DNA of 64,000 nt from Streptomyces sp. ISL-12 (GTDB lineage Bacteria > Actinomycetota > Actinomycetes > Streptomycetales > Streptomycetaceae), in assembly GCF_018614415.1 (NCBI RefSeq), contig NZ_JAGGOO010000006.1, forward strand, positions 62,001-126,000, given 5' to 3'. The position numbers and the translations under genes are program-made. The notes below the pieces were generated by a model. The model did not search any database, was not told the origin of the DNA, and saw only the letters and a program-made list of their open reading frames with translations. This document shows, piece after piece, positions 17,742 to 27,376 of this stretch. Position 1 is the stretch's first letter, and each line of letters starts with the position of its first letter.

Positions 17742-19360
17742 GTCATCGCCCCGATCGCCTCGATCCTCATGGGTGTGCCGCGCGGCACGCCGGTGCGCAG
17801 GTGCAGGGCCAGGGCGACGTCCGTGGCGTCCGGCCGGTCGTGGCCGGCGAGGTCGGCGACGGTCCAGGCGACGCGCAGCACCCGGTCGAGGCCGCGGGCC
17901 GTGAGGGCGCCCCGCTCCAGACCGCGCTCCGCCTCGTCCAGCGCGCCCGGCACGGCGTACCAGCGGCGGCGCAGCTCACGTCCGGGGACTTCGCTGTTGG
18001 TGCGCCACGGGGTGCCGTCGAGGCGGGCCGCGGCCCGTTCCCGGGCCGACCGCACCCGGTCGGCGACCGTGGCGGTGGACTCACCGGGTGTGCCGCACGC
18101 GGCCAGCCCGGCACGGGTGACGCGCTCCACCTCGACCCGCAGGTCGACCCGGTCCAGCAGCGGCCCGGACAGCCGGGCCTGGTAGCGGCGGATCGCGGGG
18201 GACGGGCACTCGCAGAGCTGGTCCTGCGGCGAGAAGCGCCCGCACGGACAGGGATTGGCGGCGAGGACCATCAGGAACCTGGCGGGGAACCGCACCACGC
18301 CGGCGCTGCGCGCGATGACGACGTGGCCGCTCTCCAGCGGCTGGCGCAGGGCGTCGAGCGCCTGGCCGCTGAACTCCGGGGCCTCGTCCAGAAAGAGCAC
18401 ACCTCGGTGTGAGAGCGACACCGCTCCGGGCCGGGCGATGCCGGGACCGCCGCCGACGAGCGACTGCATGGTCGCGGAGTGGTGCGGTGCGCAGTAGGGC
18501 GCGGTGTCGATCAGGGGCCTGCCCGTGGGCAGCAGCCCGGCCACCGAGTGCACCGCCGTCACCTCCAGCGACTCCTGGCGGCCGAGCCCGGGCAGGATCG
18601 CGGGCAGCCGCTCGGCGAGCATGGTCTTGCCGGCGCCGGGCGGGCCCTCCAGGAACAGGTGGTGTCCGCCGGCCGCGGCGATCTCCACGGCCGTGCGCGC
18701 CGCCTGCTGCCCCACGACGTCGGCGAGGTCGTGCCCTTGGTCGCACGGCATGGCCCCGAGCATTCCGGCCGCGCCCGGCGCCCGCAGCCCGGACAGCAGT
18801 GGGTCGGGACGGCCCTGCTGGTCGGGTTCCTCGTCCGGCACCGGTTCGTCGGCGAGGACGGCGATCAGCTGCCGCAGGCTGCGCACACCGAGTACGGAGA
18901 CGCCGGGCACCAGCGACGCCTCGGCGGCGGCGCTCTCGGGCACCACCACCTGTTCGTACCCGGCGTCCGCGGCGGCCAGCACCGCCGGGAGGATGCCCCG
19001 TACCGGCCGTACCCGGCCGTCGAGGCCCAGCTCTCCGATCATGACGATGTCGGCGAGCACCCGGGGGTCGATCCGCTCGGCGGCGCCGAGGACGGCCGCC
19101 GCGACGGCGATGTCGAACCCGCTGCCGCTCTTGGGCACGGACGCCGGGCTCAGTCCCACCGTGAGCTTCTTCTGCGGCCACTGGACGCCCGAGTTGACCA
19201 CCGCCGCCCTGACTCGGTCCCGGCTCTCCGTCAGGCTCTTGTCGGGCAGCCCCACCAGGGTGAACGCCGCGACGCCGGGTTCCAGGTCGGCCTGGACCTC
19301 GACGACGACGCCCTCGACTCCGACGAGGGCCACCGAGCACGTACGGGCGAAGGCCATCAC
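17738..19360 (-). CDS. comM: ComM/YifB-family Mg-chelatase-like AAA+ ATPase
   Basis: The 540-aa protein has an N-terminal Lon-like domain ([40 protein letters not shown]). An AAA+ Mg-chelatase module follows, with Walker [11 protein letters not shown], Walker [12 protein letters not shown] and the zinc/Cys-containing ANPCPCGRF segment. In Vibrio, ComM is a branch-migration helicase for transformation. Its pairing with dprA (ATGA overlap) and yraN (17-base-scale overlap region) is conserved even in bacteria not known to be competent. It probably acts in recombination of DNA. Length and domain order are normal. Confidence 0.93.
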   Translation of the reverse strand: MMAFARTCSVALVGVEGVVVEVQADLEPGVAAFTLVGLPDKSLTESRDRVRAAVVNSGVQWPQKKLTVGLSPASVPKSGSGFDIAVAAAVLGAAERIDPRVLADIVMIGELGLDGRVRPVRGILPAVLAAADAGYEQVVVPESAAAEASLVPGVSVLGVRSLRQLIAVLADEPVPDEEPDQQGRPDPLLSGLRAPGAAGMLGAMPCDQGHDLADVVGQQAARTAVEIAAAGGHHLFLEGPPGAGKTMLAERLPAILPGLGRQESLEVTAVHSVAGLLPTGRPLIDTAPYCAPHHSATMQSLVGGGPGIARPGAVSLSHRGVLFLDEAPEFSGQALDALRQPLESGHVVIARSAGVVRFPARFLMVLAANPCPCGRFSPQDQLCECPSPAIRRYQARLSGPLLDRVDLRVEVERVTRAGLAACGTPGESTATVADRVRSARERAAARLDGTPWRTNSEVPGRELRRRWYAVPGALDEAERGLERGALTARGLDRVLRVAWTVADLAGHDRPDATDVALALHLRTGVPRGTPMRIEAIGAMT

Positions 19361-19719
19361 GCCACCCCCCGCGCGTGCTCGACGACGGGTGCGCCGCGCC
19401 GCGGCAGGAGCACGCCCACCAGGTCGATGCGGACGCCGCCGGGCGGTGCCCCTCCGTGGGTCTGGATCCAGCGCTGGGCGAGATCGCGCAGCCGCTCGGA
19501 CTTCTCCGGGGTCACCGCGGCCATCGGATGCTCGAAGCAGCCGGCCCTGCGGGTCTTCACCTCGCAGACGACCAGGACGTCCCCGTCCCGGGCCACGATG
19601 TCGATCTCGCCGGTCCTGCCGCAGCGCCAGTTGCGCTCCAGGACCTTCATCCCGGCCTCGGCCAGCCTGCGGGCGGCGAGCGTCTCGCCGTACCTGCCCA
19701 TCGCACTGCGTGCGTTCAT
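19357..19719 (-). CDS. yraN: UPF0102 (YraN-family) nuclease-like protein
   Basis: The product is about 120 aa from ATG 19719 ([20 protein letters not shown]), which has GGAGG about 10 nt upstream. It contains [20 protein letters not shown], the restriction-endonuclease-like (Holliday junction resolvase-related) fold of UPF0102. Asp and the E-x-K pair are where the metal site would be. It overlaps comM by 4 bp (19357-19360). The yraN-comM-dprA cluster suggests a role in processing of recombination intermediates; no biochemical function is firmly assigned. Confidence 0.9.
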   Translation of the reverse strand: MNARSAMGRYGETLAARRLAEAGMKVLERNWRCGRTGEIDIVARDGDVLVVCEVKTRRAGCFEHPMAAVTPEKSERLRDLAQRWIQTHGGAPPGGVRIDLVGVLLPRRGAPVVEHARGVA

Positions 19720-19835
19720 GTCGGCACCACCTCCGGCGCCAACCGTCACGCAGACCGGCCGCTCATGTTGATCATGGTGAATTACTCACCGGTTGTGGAA
19801 AACTCCGTCACCCCCGCGGGTGAGGTACGGACGCG

Positions 19836-20144
19836 TCACCCGCCCGGCAGCTCCAGATCGCTCTTGTTCAGCTCCTCAATGTTCACGTCCTTGAACGTGA
19901 GGACCCGCACCTGCTTCACGAACCGAGCCGGCCGGTACATGTCCCACACCCAGGCGTCCGCCATGGACACCTCGAAGAACACCTCTCCCTGGACCGAGTG
20001 CACCTGCATCTCGTAGTCATTGGTCAGGTAGAAGCGCCGCTCGGTCTCGATCACGTATTTGAACAGACCGACGACGTCTCGATACTCCCGATAGAGCTTC
20101 AGCTCCATCTCGGTCTCGTATTTCTCGAGGTCCTCGGCGCTCAT
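19836..20144 (-). CDS. DUF2469 protein
   Basis: This 102-aa, very acidic actinobacterial protein begins MSAEDLEKYETEMELKLYRE. It has an aromatic-rich middle (WVWDMYRPARFVKQVRVLTF) and no membrane segment. DUF2469 members sit next to yraN in most Actinobacteria, including Mycobacterium, but have no known function. The strong conservation suggests an essential or near-essential cytoplasmic role. Confidence 0.92.
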   Translation of the reverse strand: MSAEDLEKYETEMELKLYREYRDVVGLFKYVIETERRFYLTNDYEMQVHSVQGEVFFEVSMADAWVWDMYRPARFVKQVRVLTFKDVNIEELNKSDLELPGG

Positions 20145-20200
20145 GGCATGTTCCCCTTCAGCCGTGCGATCCCACCATTGTGCGCCAGGTCCGTGAACCG

Positions 20201-20758
20201 CTAGACGATTTCGGTGTCAAGGGTCACCGGCCCGGCCGGTGGACCCTCGTCGAGCAGCGTGCGCAGCAGCTCGGCGAGTCTGGTCGGGTACACCGTCTCA
20301 CGGGCCCGTGCCAGTTCCCGGCACGTCCACCAGCGCGCTCCCGCCACACTGCGCCGCTCCAGCTCGGTCAGCGCGGTGGCCGCGGTCGCGGTCTGGGTGG
20401 TGCGGGCCAGGTAGTACCACTCGTCCTGGTCCCAGCGGCGGCCGGCGAACGGGAAGGAGCAGCGGCGCCGCCACAGCACCGGCCCGAGGTCGATCTCGGT
20501 GATGCCGGTCTCCTCGGCGAGTTCCCTGCGGGCTGCCTCCTCGCGGGTCTCGTCGCCCTCCACACCGCCGCCCGGGGTGAACCACCAGTCGTCGGCCGGA
20601 TCGTCCGGCTCGTGGCCGTGGAGCAGCAGGACACGGTCCTCGGGGTCCAGGAGCACGACCCGGGCCACCTTGCGCAGGCCGCCGGTGTACGTGTCCGCGG
20701 CGGGCGCCGGCAGCCCCGGTTCCGCCGCTGAGCCGACACGCTCCGCCTCAGCGGACAC
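20201..20758 (-). CDS. Nudix hydrolase
   Basis: The 185-aa protein carries a complete Nudix box: GGGVEGDETREEAARRELAE then ETGI, matching Gx5Ex7REUxEExGU. The WWFTPGGG lead-in is typical of nucleotide-diphosphate-X hydrolases. The substrate is unknown. The GTG at 20758 overlaps the stop of the last signal peptidase gene by 11 bp, so it is probably the distal gene of the rplS-sip operon. In Mycobacterium rnhB occupies the corresponding place between lepB and the DUF2469 gene. Confidence 0.88.
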   Translation of the reverse strand: MSAEAERVGSAAEPGLPAPAADTYTGGLRKVARVVLLDPEDRVLLLHGHEPDDPADDWWFTPGGGVEGDETREEAARRELAEETGITEIDLGPVLWRRRCSFPFAGRRWDQDEWYYLARTTQTATAATALTELERRSVAGARWWTCRELARARETVYPTRLAELLRTLLDEGPPAGPVTLDTEIV

Positions 20759-21518
20759 CGTCGGATCCCGTCCGGGCGCGGGAGCGGGCCGCCCGCTGGG
20801 CCACGGGCCCGTAGGCGGCCCCGGCGAGGATCAGCACGACCCCGGCGGCCACCGCCCCGAGGACGAGGCGCAGCGGGCCGGGCGGGGACAGGGCGCCGAG
20901 TTCCGCGAAACCGGACGGGCGGGGCAGCATGCCGTCCAGCGGCCAGACGACGGCCTCGACCCGGGCGTCCACGGCGGAGCGCGCCACGGTGCCGCCCGCC
21001 GCGTCGGTCAGGTGGGCGGTGGAGTCCAGCGAGGTACGGCGCTCGTCGCCGAGCAGGAACAGGCGTCCCTCGGGGACGGTGACGCCGGCGAAGTGACTGC
21101 TCTCGGCAGCCGTCCCGGAGGGCAGGTACGGCTCGTCCATCTCCTTGCCGTTGACCTTGAGCTTGCCGTCCTGGCAGCAGGAGACGGTGTCACCGCCGAC
21201 CGCGACCACGCGCTTGACCATGGGGCTGTCGGCCCAGGTGGCGTCCCTGAAGACGACCACGTCACCGCGGCGCACGTCGGTGCCGTCGACGCGCTCGGCC
21301 AGTATCCGGTCACCGGCGCCGACGGTCGGTGTCATCGAGTCGGTGGGCACGGTGTACGGCTGGTAGACCACCGCTCCCCAGACGAACCCGCCGAGGAACA
21401 GCACCAGCCCCAGCGCGACGACGAGACCGGACAGTCGCTGCCCGGTCCGGCTGCCGGCCGGGCCCGTGGTCGCACCGCTCCCGCGCGGGGCCGTGTCTGT
21501 CGTGCTCTCGCCACCCAT
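20748..21518 (-). CDS. sipZ: Type I signal peptidase, fourth of four (SipZ type)
   Basis: The 256-aa membrane serine protease removes Sec/Tat signal peptides. The N-terminal anchor is LSGLVVALGLVLFLGGFVWG. The catalytic Ser61 lies in PTDSM and the catalytic Lys102 in MVKRVVAVGGD; box E is LFLLGDER. It differs from the other three by PTDSM instead of PSGSM/PSASM, by a shorter insertion, and by a second C-terminal membrane segment (LVLGAVAAGVVLILAGAA). Such a second membrane span is a reported feature of some Streptomyces Sips. It is 65 bp downstream of sipY and overlaps the Nudix gene. Confidence 0.9.
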   Translation of the reverse strand: MGGESTTDTAPRGSGATTGPAGSRTGQRLSGLVVALGLVLFLGGFVWGAVVYQPYTVPTDSMTPTVGAGDRILAERVDGTDVRRGDVVVFRDATWADSPMVKRVVAVGGDTVSCCQDGKLKVNGKEMDEPYLPSGTAAESSHFAGVTVPEGRLFLLGDERRTSLDSTAHLTDAAGGTVARSAVDARVEAVVWPLDGMLPRPSGFAELGALSPPGPLRLVLGAVAAGVVLILAGAAYGPVAQRAARSRARTGSDGVR

Positions 21519-21583
21519 GGATCCGCACCCTACCCGGCGGACCCGGGGCGGTCAGCCCCGCGGATCCCCGGCACGGGGACTCT

Positions 21584-22762
21584 TCAGCGCGTCTCGGCGG
21601 CGCCGGCCCGCCGACGCCGCCACAGGACGAACGGCACGGCTCCGGCCAGGGCCAGGCCCTGGGGCGCCACCGTCAGGGCGCCGGCGGCCGACGACGCGTC
21701 GTTCAGCGCGCTCTGGTCGAAGGTGTCCGGCACCGGAAGGGTGCTCCAGTGGTTGACCGGCCAGGCGACGACGATGGCGCGGCCGATGACCTCGTCCACC
21801 GGGACCATGCCGCTGTTCTTGTCGGACTGGTTGTACCGGGAGTCCCGCGAGTTCTGCCGGTGGTCGCCCATGACCCACAGGTAGCCCTCGGGCACCTTGA
21901 CCTTGAACTGGCCGCCCTGGTCGTCGACGCTGCACGGCGTGTTGCCCGCGTAGACGTACGACGTCTCGTCCAGGGCCGTGCCGTTGACCTTGAGCGGGCC
22001 GGTGCCCTTGCACTCGACGGTGTCGCCGCCGACGCCGACGACGCGCTTGATGAGGTCCTTCTCCTCCGCGGACGGCATCAGGCCGATCCAGCTGAGGAAC
22101 GTCTGCAGGGCGTTGGGGTCGGCCGTCGGCTCGCCCGCCAGCCAGTCGGCCGGGTCGTGGAAGACGACGACCTCGCCGCGCTCGGGTTCGGAGCCGAACC
22201 AGGGCGTGAGCTTGTCGACCAGGACGCGGTCACCGATGGTGAGGGTGTTCTGCATCGACGCCGAGGGGATCGAGAAGGCCTGCACCAGGAAGGTCTTGAT
22301 CAGCAGCGCGAGCACCAGCGCGATGCCGATCAGGATGGGCAGTTCCTTCCAGAAGGAGCGCTGCTTCTTGGCCGGTTTGGCGGACGGGGGCGGTGCGTCG
22401 CCCTGCCGCCGGCCGCCGGTCCCGTTCGGGCCACCGGGACCGTTCACACCACCGCCGGAACCGTCCGGACCACCAGGCCCGCTCAGACCGCCGCCCGGAC
22501 CGTCCGCGCCACCAGGTCCGCTCGGCCCACCAGGACCGTTCACACCACCGCCGGGACCGTTCAGCCCGCCAGGACCGTTCACACCGCTAGGGCTGCTCGA
22601 GCCCACCCGGCCGTCCGTCACCGCGCCGCCGTTCCCGTCCGTCCCGGCACCACTCCCGGGGGCCGGGGCCGCGTCCGTCGCCGGGGGGGCCGCATCCACG
22701 GGGCGCCCGCGGTCCTCCTCGCCACCGTGTCCGGACCGTGCGCCCACCGCCACATCCCCCAC
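21584..22762 (-). CDS. sipY: Type I signal peptidase, third of four (SipY type), repeat-expanded N-terminus
   Basis: This 392-aa signal peptidase has catalytic Ser169 in PSASM and Lys239 in LIKRVVGVGGD; LWVMGDHRQNSRDSRY is box E. A C-terminal hydrophobic segment (LTVAPQGLALAGAVPFVLW) ends in RRRR. The GTG at 22762 has AAGGAG five bases upstream. Residues about 60-117 are a collagen-like low-complexity run of NGPGG and SGPGG units before the membrane anchor. The start lies inside the extended sipX frame (see sipX). It should be membrane-anchored with its active site outside. Confidence 0.92.
   Translation of the reverse strand: MGDVAVGARSGHGGEEDRGRPVDAAPPATDAAPAPGSGAGTDGNGGAVTDGRVGSSSPSGVNGPGGLNGPGGGVNGPGGPSGPGGADGPGGGLSGPGGPDGSGGGVNGPGGPNGTGGRRQGDAPPPSAKPAKKQRSFWKELPILIGIALVLALLIKTFLVQAFSIPSASMQNTLTIGDRVLVDKLTPWFGSEPERGEVVVFHDPADWLAGEPTADPNALQTFLSWIGLMPSAEEKDLIKRVVGVGGDTVECKGTGPLKVNGTALDETSYVYAGNTPCSVDDQGGQFKVKVPEGYLWVMGDHRQNSRDSRYNQSDKNSGMVPVDEVIGRAIVVAWPVNHWSTLPVPDTFDQSALNDASSAAGALTVAPQGLALAGAVPFVLWRRRRAGAAETR
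22425..22600. repeat. GPGG-encoding repeats in the SipY N-terminus
   Basis: Short repeated units (plus-strand types ccaccaggaccgttcacacc and ccgccgggaccgttc) encode VNGPGG, LSGPGG and PSGPGG blocks upstream of the SipY membrane anchor. They are imperfect and in frame. Confidence 0.8.
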
Positions 22763-23750
22763 GCCAACTCCTTACTCCGTGCCGCCGCCTGCCCCTTGCA
22801 CGGCGCAGGCCCACCACTCCCATAACGAGCGGGAGTTCCGCAGGGGTCGGGAGCTGGATCATCTCGTTCGAATTCTCGGGGGCCACACTATGCGACAGCG
22901 CGGGAGCGGCGGTCGTTCCGGAGGCCGCGTCGGCCACCGAGGCGAAGGTCTCCGGCTCCTCCAGGGTGCTCCAGTGCCCGAACGGCCAGGCGATCACCAT
23001 GGCGCGGCCGACCACCTCGTCCTCGGAGACCGTCCCGGAGTCGGTGTCCTGGTGGTAGCGGGAGTCGGCGGAATTGGCGCGGTGGTCGCCCATCACCCAC
23101 AGCCGCCCCTCGGGGACGGTCACGTCGAACCGGGTGTCGGAGGGGGCGTTGCCGGGATAGAGGTAGTCGTCCTCGTCGAGTGGGACGCCGTTGACGGTGA
23201 TGCGGCCCTGGGTGTCGCAGCACTTGACCCGGTCGCCGCCGACCCCGACGACCCGTTTGATCAGGTCCTTCTCGTCGTCGGACGGCAGCAGGCCGATGAA
23301 GACCAGGGCCTCCTTGACCTGCTTGACGACGACGGGGTCGTCCTTCGTGGTGGTCTGCTCGTCCTGGAGCCAGCCGCCGGGGTCCCGGAAGACGACGACG
23401 TCCCCGCGCTGCGGCTCGGAACCGAACCAGGGCGTGAGCTTGTCGACCAGGACGCGGTCACCGATCTGGATCGTCTGCTCCATCGAGCCCGACGGGATCA
23501 CGAAGGCCTGCACCAGGAACGTCTTCAGGACCAGCGCTATCACGACGGCGACCCCGACGAGGAGCGGTATCTCCTTGACGGCGCCGCGCCGGCGGCGCCG
23601 CTTGACCTTGCGCTGGAGCTTGCGCCGCTCGGCGCGACTGCGACCGCCGCCGGACGGGCCCGACGGGCCGGACGTACGCCGTGAGCCGGTCGGCAACAGG
23701 TTCTCCGCGGGGCTGCTGGGCGTCCCCCGGGGTTTGCCGCGGCTACCCAT
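22587..23750 (-). CDS. sipX: Type I signal peptidase, second of four (SipX type), run-on C-terminus
   Basis: Catalytic Ser89 is in PSGSM and Lys165 in LIKRVVGVGGD; LWVMGDHRANSADSRY is box E. A basic KLQRKVKRRRRRG stretch precedes the anchor. The open frame is 387 codons and reads 176 bp into sipY, giving an Arg/Gly-rich tail after LVMGVVGLRRARGRRRHG that is unlike any signal peptidase. A TAA at 22772-22774, directly in front of the sipY ribosome binding site, lies in another frame. The gene probably ended there before a 1-base indel in the tail. The ATG overlaps the sipW stop by 8 bp. The catalytic part is intact. Confidence 0.88.
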   Translation of the reverse strand: MGSRGKPRGTPSSPAENLLPTGSRRTSGPSGPSGGGRSRAERRKLQRKVKRRRRRGAVKEIPLLVGVAVVIALVLKTFLVQAFVIPSGSMEQTIQIGDRVLVDKLTPWFGSEPQRGDVVVFRDPGGWLQDEQTTTKDDPVVVKQVKEALVFIGLLPSDDEKDLIKRVVGVGGDRVKCCDTQGRITVNGVPLDEDDYLYPGNAPSDTRFDVTVPEGRLWVMGDHRANSADSRYHQDTDSGTVSEDEVVGRAMVIAWPFGHWSTLEEPETFASVADAASGTTAAPALSHSVAPENSNEMIQLPTPAELPLVMGVVGLRRARGRRRHGVRSWRGGCGGGRTVRTRWRGGPRAPRGCGPPGDGRGPGPREWCRDGRERRRGDGRPGGLEQP

Positions 23751-24567
23751 CCGAGTCCCCCGCGGCGGGCACGCGCGCGTAGGCGTCGGGACGGCCGAGG
23801 CCGGTGGTGTGCCCGAAGGGCCAGACGATCCAGTCGGCGCGGCCGGTCACGTCGTCCACCGGGACCATGCCGCCGCCGGGCGAGCCCAGGTGGTCGCGGG
23901 AGTCGCTGGAGCGGGCGCGGTGGTCGCCGAGGACGAAGAGGGTGCCGTCGGGCACCACGACGTCGAAGCGGACCGTGGAGGGGCTGTCCCCGGGATACAG
24001 GAAGGCCGACTCGTCGACCGACCGGCCGTTCACCTGGACCCTCCCCTCCTCGTCGCAGCAGACCACGTGGTCCCCTCCCACGCCGACGACCCGTTTGATG
24101 TAGTCACCGGCACCGAAGGTCCCGGTGCCGTCGAACACCACGATGTCGCCCCGCTGCGGCCCGGCACCGAAACGGTACGCCAACTTGTTTACGAGAACGC
24201 GGTCGCCGATCCTCAATCCGCGCTCCATGGAACCGCTCGGAATCCGGAACGGCTGGAGCACGAAGGCGGAGAGCAGCAGCAGGAACACCAGGCAGGCCAG
24301 CAGGGTCAGGGTGATCCACCCGCCCGGCACCCACGCGGCGACCCCGCCCGAGTCCACGGAAGGCGACCGTCCGCCCCGGTCCCCAGCGCCCGGCCGTCCA
24401 CCCCGTGCCGCAGGACCCGGCCGTCCACCCGGGTTCACGGAACGCGACCGGCTGCCCGGGAACGCGAAACGCGACCGTCCCTCCCGGGCCTTCGGATCCG
24501 GGGGTGTCCCGGAGTCGGAGGGGTGGGAGGAGCGGTCGCGCTCCGTCGGCTGTGTTTCGCTGTCCAT
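23743..24567 (-). CDS. sipW: Type I signal peptidase, first of four (SipW type)
   Basis: The 274-aa protease has a long charged, Arg/Gly-rich cytoplasmic leader (about 80 residues), one membrane anchor (WITLTLLACLVFLLLLSAFV), catalytic Ser113 in PSGSM and Lys158 in YIKRVVGVGGD, and box E LFVLGDHRARSSDSRDH. It lacks the C-terminal hydrophobic span of SipY and SipZ. First gene of the four-peptidase array, 45 bp after rplS, so probably in an operon with it. Four tandem signal peptidases here are characteristic of Streptomyces, which secrete heavily. Confidence 0.92.
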   Translation of the reverse strand: MDSETQPTERDRSSHPSDSGTPPDPKAREGRSRFAFPGSRSRSVNPGGRPGPAARGGRPGAGDRGGRSPSVDSGGVAAWVPGGWITLTLLACLVFLLLLSAFVLQPFRIPSGSMERGLRIGDRVLVNKLAYRFGAGPQRGDIVVFDGTGTFGAGDYIKRVVGVGGDHVVCCDEEGRVQVNGRSVDESAFLYPGDSPSTVRFDVVVPDGTLFVLGDHRARSSDSRDHLGSPGGGMVPVDDVTGRADWIVWPFGHTTGLGRPDAYARVPAAGDSDG

Positions 24568-24612
24568 CGGAGCCAGATGCTATCCGGCTCCGATGTGGAC
24601 CTCGAAGTGCGC

Positions 24613-24963
24613 TCAGCTCTCGCGCTTCTCCTTGATCTTCGCGGCCTTGCCGCGCAGCTCACGGAGGTAGTACAGCTTGGCGCGACGGACGTCACCGCGG
24701 GTCACGAGCTCGATCTTCTCGACGATCGGGGTGTGCACCGGGAAGGTGCGCTCGACGCCGACGGAGAAGGAGACCTTGCGGACCGTGAAGGTCTCGCGCA
24801 CGCCGGAGCCCTGGCGGCGGATCACGACGCCCTTGAACTGCTGCACACGCGAGCGGTTGCCCTCGATGACGCGGACGTGCACGTTGACCGTGTCGCCCGG
24901 ACGGAAGGCGGGGATGTCGCTGCGCAGCGACGCGGCGTCGACGGTGTCGAGCAGGTGAGACAT
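24613..24963 (-). CDS. rplS: 50S ribosomal protein L19
   Basis: The 116-aa protein ([78 protein letters not shown]) is canonical L19, located at the 30S-50S interface. The ATG at 24963 follows GAGG; the in-frame codon at 24990 would add nine non-conserved residues. It follows trmD in the conserved rpsP-rimM-trmD-rplS order and leads into the signal peptidase array. Confidence 0.97.
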   Translation of the reverse strand: MSHLLDTVDAASLRSDIPAFRPGDTVNVHVRVIEGNRSRVQQFKGVVIRRQGSGVRETFTVRKVSFSVGVERTFPVHTPIVEKIELVTRGDVRRAKLYYLRELRGKAAKIKEKRES

Positions 24964-25100
24964 TTCGTCTGCTTTCCTCGCTGATGCCACAGGTCATCAA
25001 CGGAAACTAGGTGTTTCGATGAATGAGCGTCGTGCGAGCCGGGCGGGCGTCGTCTCCCCCTGTGGCAGGGGCGCACGCCGGACGGGCGCACAACAGCGAC

Positions 25101-25934
25101 CTATTCTTCCACGTCGGACGTCCTGCGCCAAAATCGGCCGTACGGCTCCCCCGCCGGGTCCGGCTGCCAGCCCAGGATGGAGAGCATCTCCCGGTCCTTC
25201 TTGTCGAAGGCCTTGGGGTCGCAGCGCTCGATCAGGTCGGGCCGGTGGGTGGTCGTGCGCTTGAGTGCCTCGTCGCGGCGCCAGCGGGCGATCTTCCCGT
25301 GGTGGCCGCTGAGCAGCACATCGGGGATGCCGCGCCCGCGCCACACCGGCGGCTTGGTGAGGACGGGGCCCTCCAGGAGGTTGGCCATGGCGCCGGGCGC
25401 GAAGGAGTCGTCGCGGTGGGACTCGGCGTTGCCGAGGACGCCGGGCAGCAGCCGGGCCACGGCCTCGGTGACGACCAGGACGGCCGCTTCGCCGCCGGCC
25501 AGCACGTAGTCGCCGATGGACACCTCGTAGACGTCCATCCGGGTCGCGTACTCGTCGATGACGCGGCGGTCGATGCCCTCGTAGCGGGCGGGGGTGAAGA
25601 CCAGCCAGGGGCGCTCGGAGAGGTGGACGGCGAGTTCCTGGGTGAAGGGCCGGCCGCTGGGCGTGGGCACGATGAGGGCGGGCGCGTGGGAGCCCGTCTC
25701 GTAGCCGTCGGCGAGCACCGTGTCCAGCGCGTCGCCCCACGGCTCGGTCTTCATCACCATGCCGGGGCCGCCGCCGTAGGGGGTGTCGTCGACGGTGTTG
25801 TGCCGGTCGTAGGTCCAGGAGCGCAGGTCGTGGACGTGGACGTCCAGCTGTCCACGCGCGCGTGCCTTGCCGACCAGGGAGACGTTCAGCGGTTCCAGGT
25901 ACTCGGGGAAGATCGTGACGACGTCGAGCCTCAT
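25101..25934 (-). CDS. trmD: tRNA (guanine37-N1)-methyltransferase
   Basis: This 277-aa trefoil-knot SPOUT enzyme methylates G37 of tRNAs reading CNN codons and prevents frameshifting. [58 protein letters not shown] and [18 protein letters not shown] are family hallmarks. The ATG overlaps the rimM stop (ATGA, 25931-25934), implying coupled translation. Length is normal for actinobacteria. Confidence 0.97.
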   Translation of the reverse strand: MRLDVVTIFPEYLEPLNVSLVGKARARGQLDVHVHDLRSWTYDRHNTVDDTPYGGGPGMVMKTEPWGDALDTVLADGYETGSHAPALIVPTPSGRPFTQELAVHLSERPWLVFTPARYEGIDRRVIDEYATRMDVYEVSIGDYVLAGGEAAVLVVTEAVARLLPGVLGNAESHRDDSFAPGAMANLLEGPVLTKPPVWRGRGIPDVLLSGHHGKIARWRRDEALKRTTTHRPDLIERCDPKAFDKKDREMLSILGWQPDPAGEPYGRFWRRTSDVEE

Positions 25935-26482
25935 GCGTCGGCGTCCTGGTCACGGGAGGAGGCGATCTCGGCCCGGTCGTCGATCAGCCCCGGCGGCGGG
26001 TCGATGACGGCCCGCTGCTCCTCCAGGTCGATCTCGGTGACGATCTCGGAGACGAACGGCACGTACACCTCGCTGCCGTCGGGCCGCTCCACCACGAAGA
26101 GGTCCTGGGTGGGCAGGTGGGAGATCTCGGTGATCCGGCCGACCTCGGTGCCGTCGGCGAGGACCACGTCGAGGTCCATCAGCTGGTGGTCGTAGTACTC
26201 GTCCTCCTCCTCGGGCAGCTCGTCCGGGTCGACCTCGGCGATGAGGAGGGTGTTGCGCAGGGCCTCGGCGCCGGTGCGGTCGGTGACGCCCTCGAAGCGC
26301 AGCAGGAGCCGGCCGCTGTGGACGCGGCCGGTGGCGATGGTGAGCGGCCCGGTGGCGGCGGGGTCGGTGGCCAGGACGGCGCCGGGCGCGAGCCGCAGCT
26401 CCGGTTCGTCGGTGCGGACCTCCACGGTGACCTCGCCCTTGATGCCATGGGCGCGGCCGATGCGAGCGACTACCAGCTGCAC
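25931..26482 (-). CDS. rimM: 16S rRNA processing protein RimM
   Basis: The 183-aa protein has an N-terminal RimM barrel ([20 protein letters not shown]) and a C-terminal PRC-barrel ([37 protein letters not shown]). RimM binds S19 and helps 30S head maturation. It sits between the KH protein and trmD as in other Actinobacteria. A linker rich in Asp/Glu ([14 protein letters not shown]) separates the domains. Confidence 0.95.
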   Translation of the reverse strand: MQLVVARIGRAHGIKGEVTVEVRTDEPELRLAPGAVLATDPAATGPLTIATGRVHSGRLLLRFEGVTDRTGAEALRNTLLIAEVDPDELPEEEDEYYDHQLMDLDVVLADGTEVGRITEISHLPTQDLFVVERPDGSEVYVPFVSEIVTEIDLEEQRAVIDPPPGLIDDRAEIASSRDQDADA

Positions 26483-26576
26483 GGTGCTTGATCTCCTGAT
26501 GTCGGATACGACTACGGGCCGGGGACGGCCCTTGAGCGGCCTTCCCCGGCCCGAGCCGGTGCTGCGTTGCGAAGCG

Positions 26577-26816
26577 TCAGCGGACGTGGTCCACGTCGAC
26601 GAGGTCGACGCGGATGCCGCGGCCGCCGATGGCGCCCACGACGGTGCGCAGGGCGCGTGCGGTGCGGCCGTTGCGGCCGATCACCTTGCCGAGGTCGTCC
26701 GGGTGGACCCGGACCTCGAGCACGCGCCCGCGGCGCAGGGTGCGCGAGGCGACCTGCACATCGTCAGGGTTGTCGACGATGCCCTTCACGAGGTGCTCGA
26801 GAGCCTCCTCGAGCAT
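26577..26816 (-). CDS. khpA: KH-domain RNA-binding protein (KhpA type)
   Basis: The 79-aa protein is a single KH domain with the GxxG loop [12 protein letters not shown] and a leading [20 protein letters not shown]. KhpA-type proteins bind RNA broadly, often with a KhpB/Jag partner, and are linked to cell envelope and small-RNA control in Gram-positives. It starts 2 bp after the rpsP stop, so it is coupled to S16. Confidence 0.93.
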   Translation of the reverse strand: MLEEALEHLVKGIVDNPDDVQVASRTLRRGRVLEVRVHPDDLGKVIGRNGRTARALRTVVGAIGGRGIRVDLVDVDHVR

Positions 26817-26818
26817 GC

Positions 26819-27238
26819 TCAGGCCTCGGACGACGCGGACTCGGCGGCAGCCTCGTCCTTCTTGTCGGCCTTCTTCTTCTGGGTGATGGCCTCACCCTTG
26901 CCGTCGTCCTCGCCGCCGAAGGCGTCGAAGGACGGACGGGCCGGCTTCTCGGCGGCCACGAGCAGCGGAGCCGGGGCGGGCTCGCCCTTGAACTTCTGCC
27001 AGTCGCCGGTCTTCTTCAGGATGGCGAGCACGGGCTCGGTCGGCTGGGCGCCGACACCGAGCCAGTAGGCCACGCGCTCGGCGTCGACCTCCATCACCGA
27101 CGGGTTGTACGTCGGGTGGTACTTGCCGATCTCCTCGATCGCACGGCCGTCACGGCGGGTGCGGGAGTCGGCGACGACGATGCGGTAGTGAGGCGAACGG
27201 ATCTTGCCCAGACGCTTCAGCTTGATCTTGACTGCCAC
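26819..27238 (-). CDS. rpsP: 30S ribosomal protein S16
   Basis: The 139-aa protein begins [20 protein letters not shown] followed by [20 protein letters not shown], the S16 core (about 80 residues). The remaining 50-60 residues form a Lys/Ala/Glu-rich extension, as usual in actinobacteria. It is the first gene of rpsP-khpA-rimM-trmD; the 195-bp gap upstream should hold the operon promoter. Confidence 0.97.
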   Translation of the reverse strand: MAVKIKLKRLGKIRSPHYRIVVADSRTRRDGRAIEEIGKYHPTYNPSVMEVDAERVAYWLGVGAQPTEPVLAILKKTGDWQKFKGEPAPAPLLVAAEKPARPSFDAFGGEDDGKGEAITQKKKADKKDEAAAESASSEA

Positions 27239-27376
27239 GGGAGTGGGTTCTCCTGGAATTGACGTGGTTGGGCACGGCGGAGATGCCGCGTGGGGTTGCG
27301 GTACCCGAGTGCCCGACGGACGCGTCAGCCGGAGGAGAGAGGGGTCCTGTGCGGCTGTCGAGTACAGCTAGCCATT

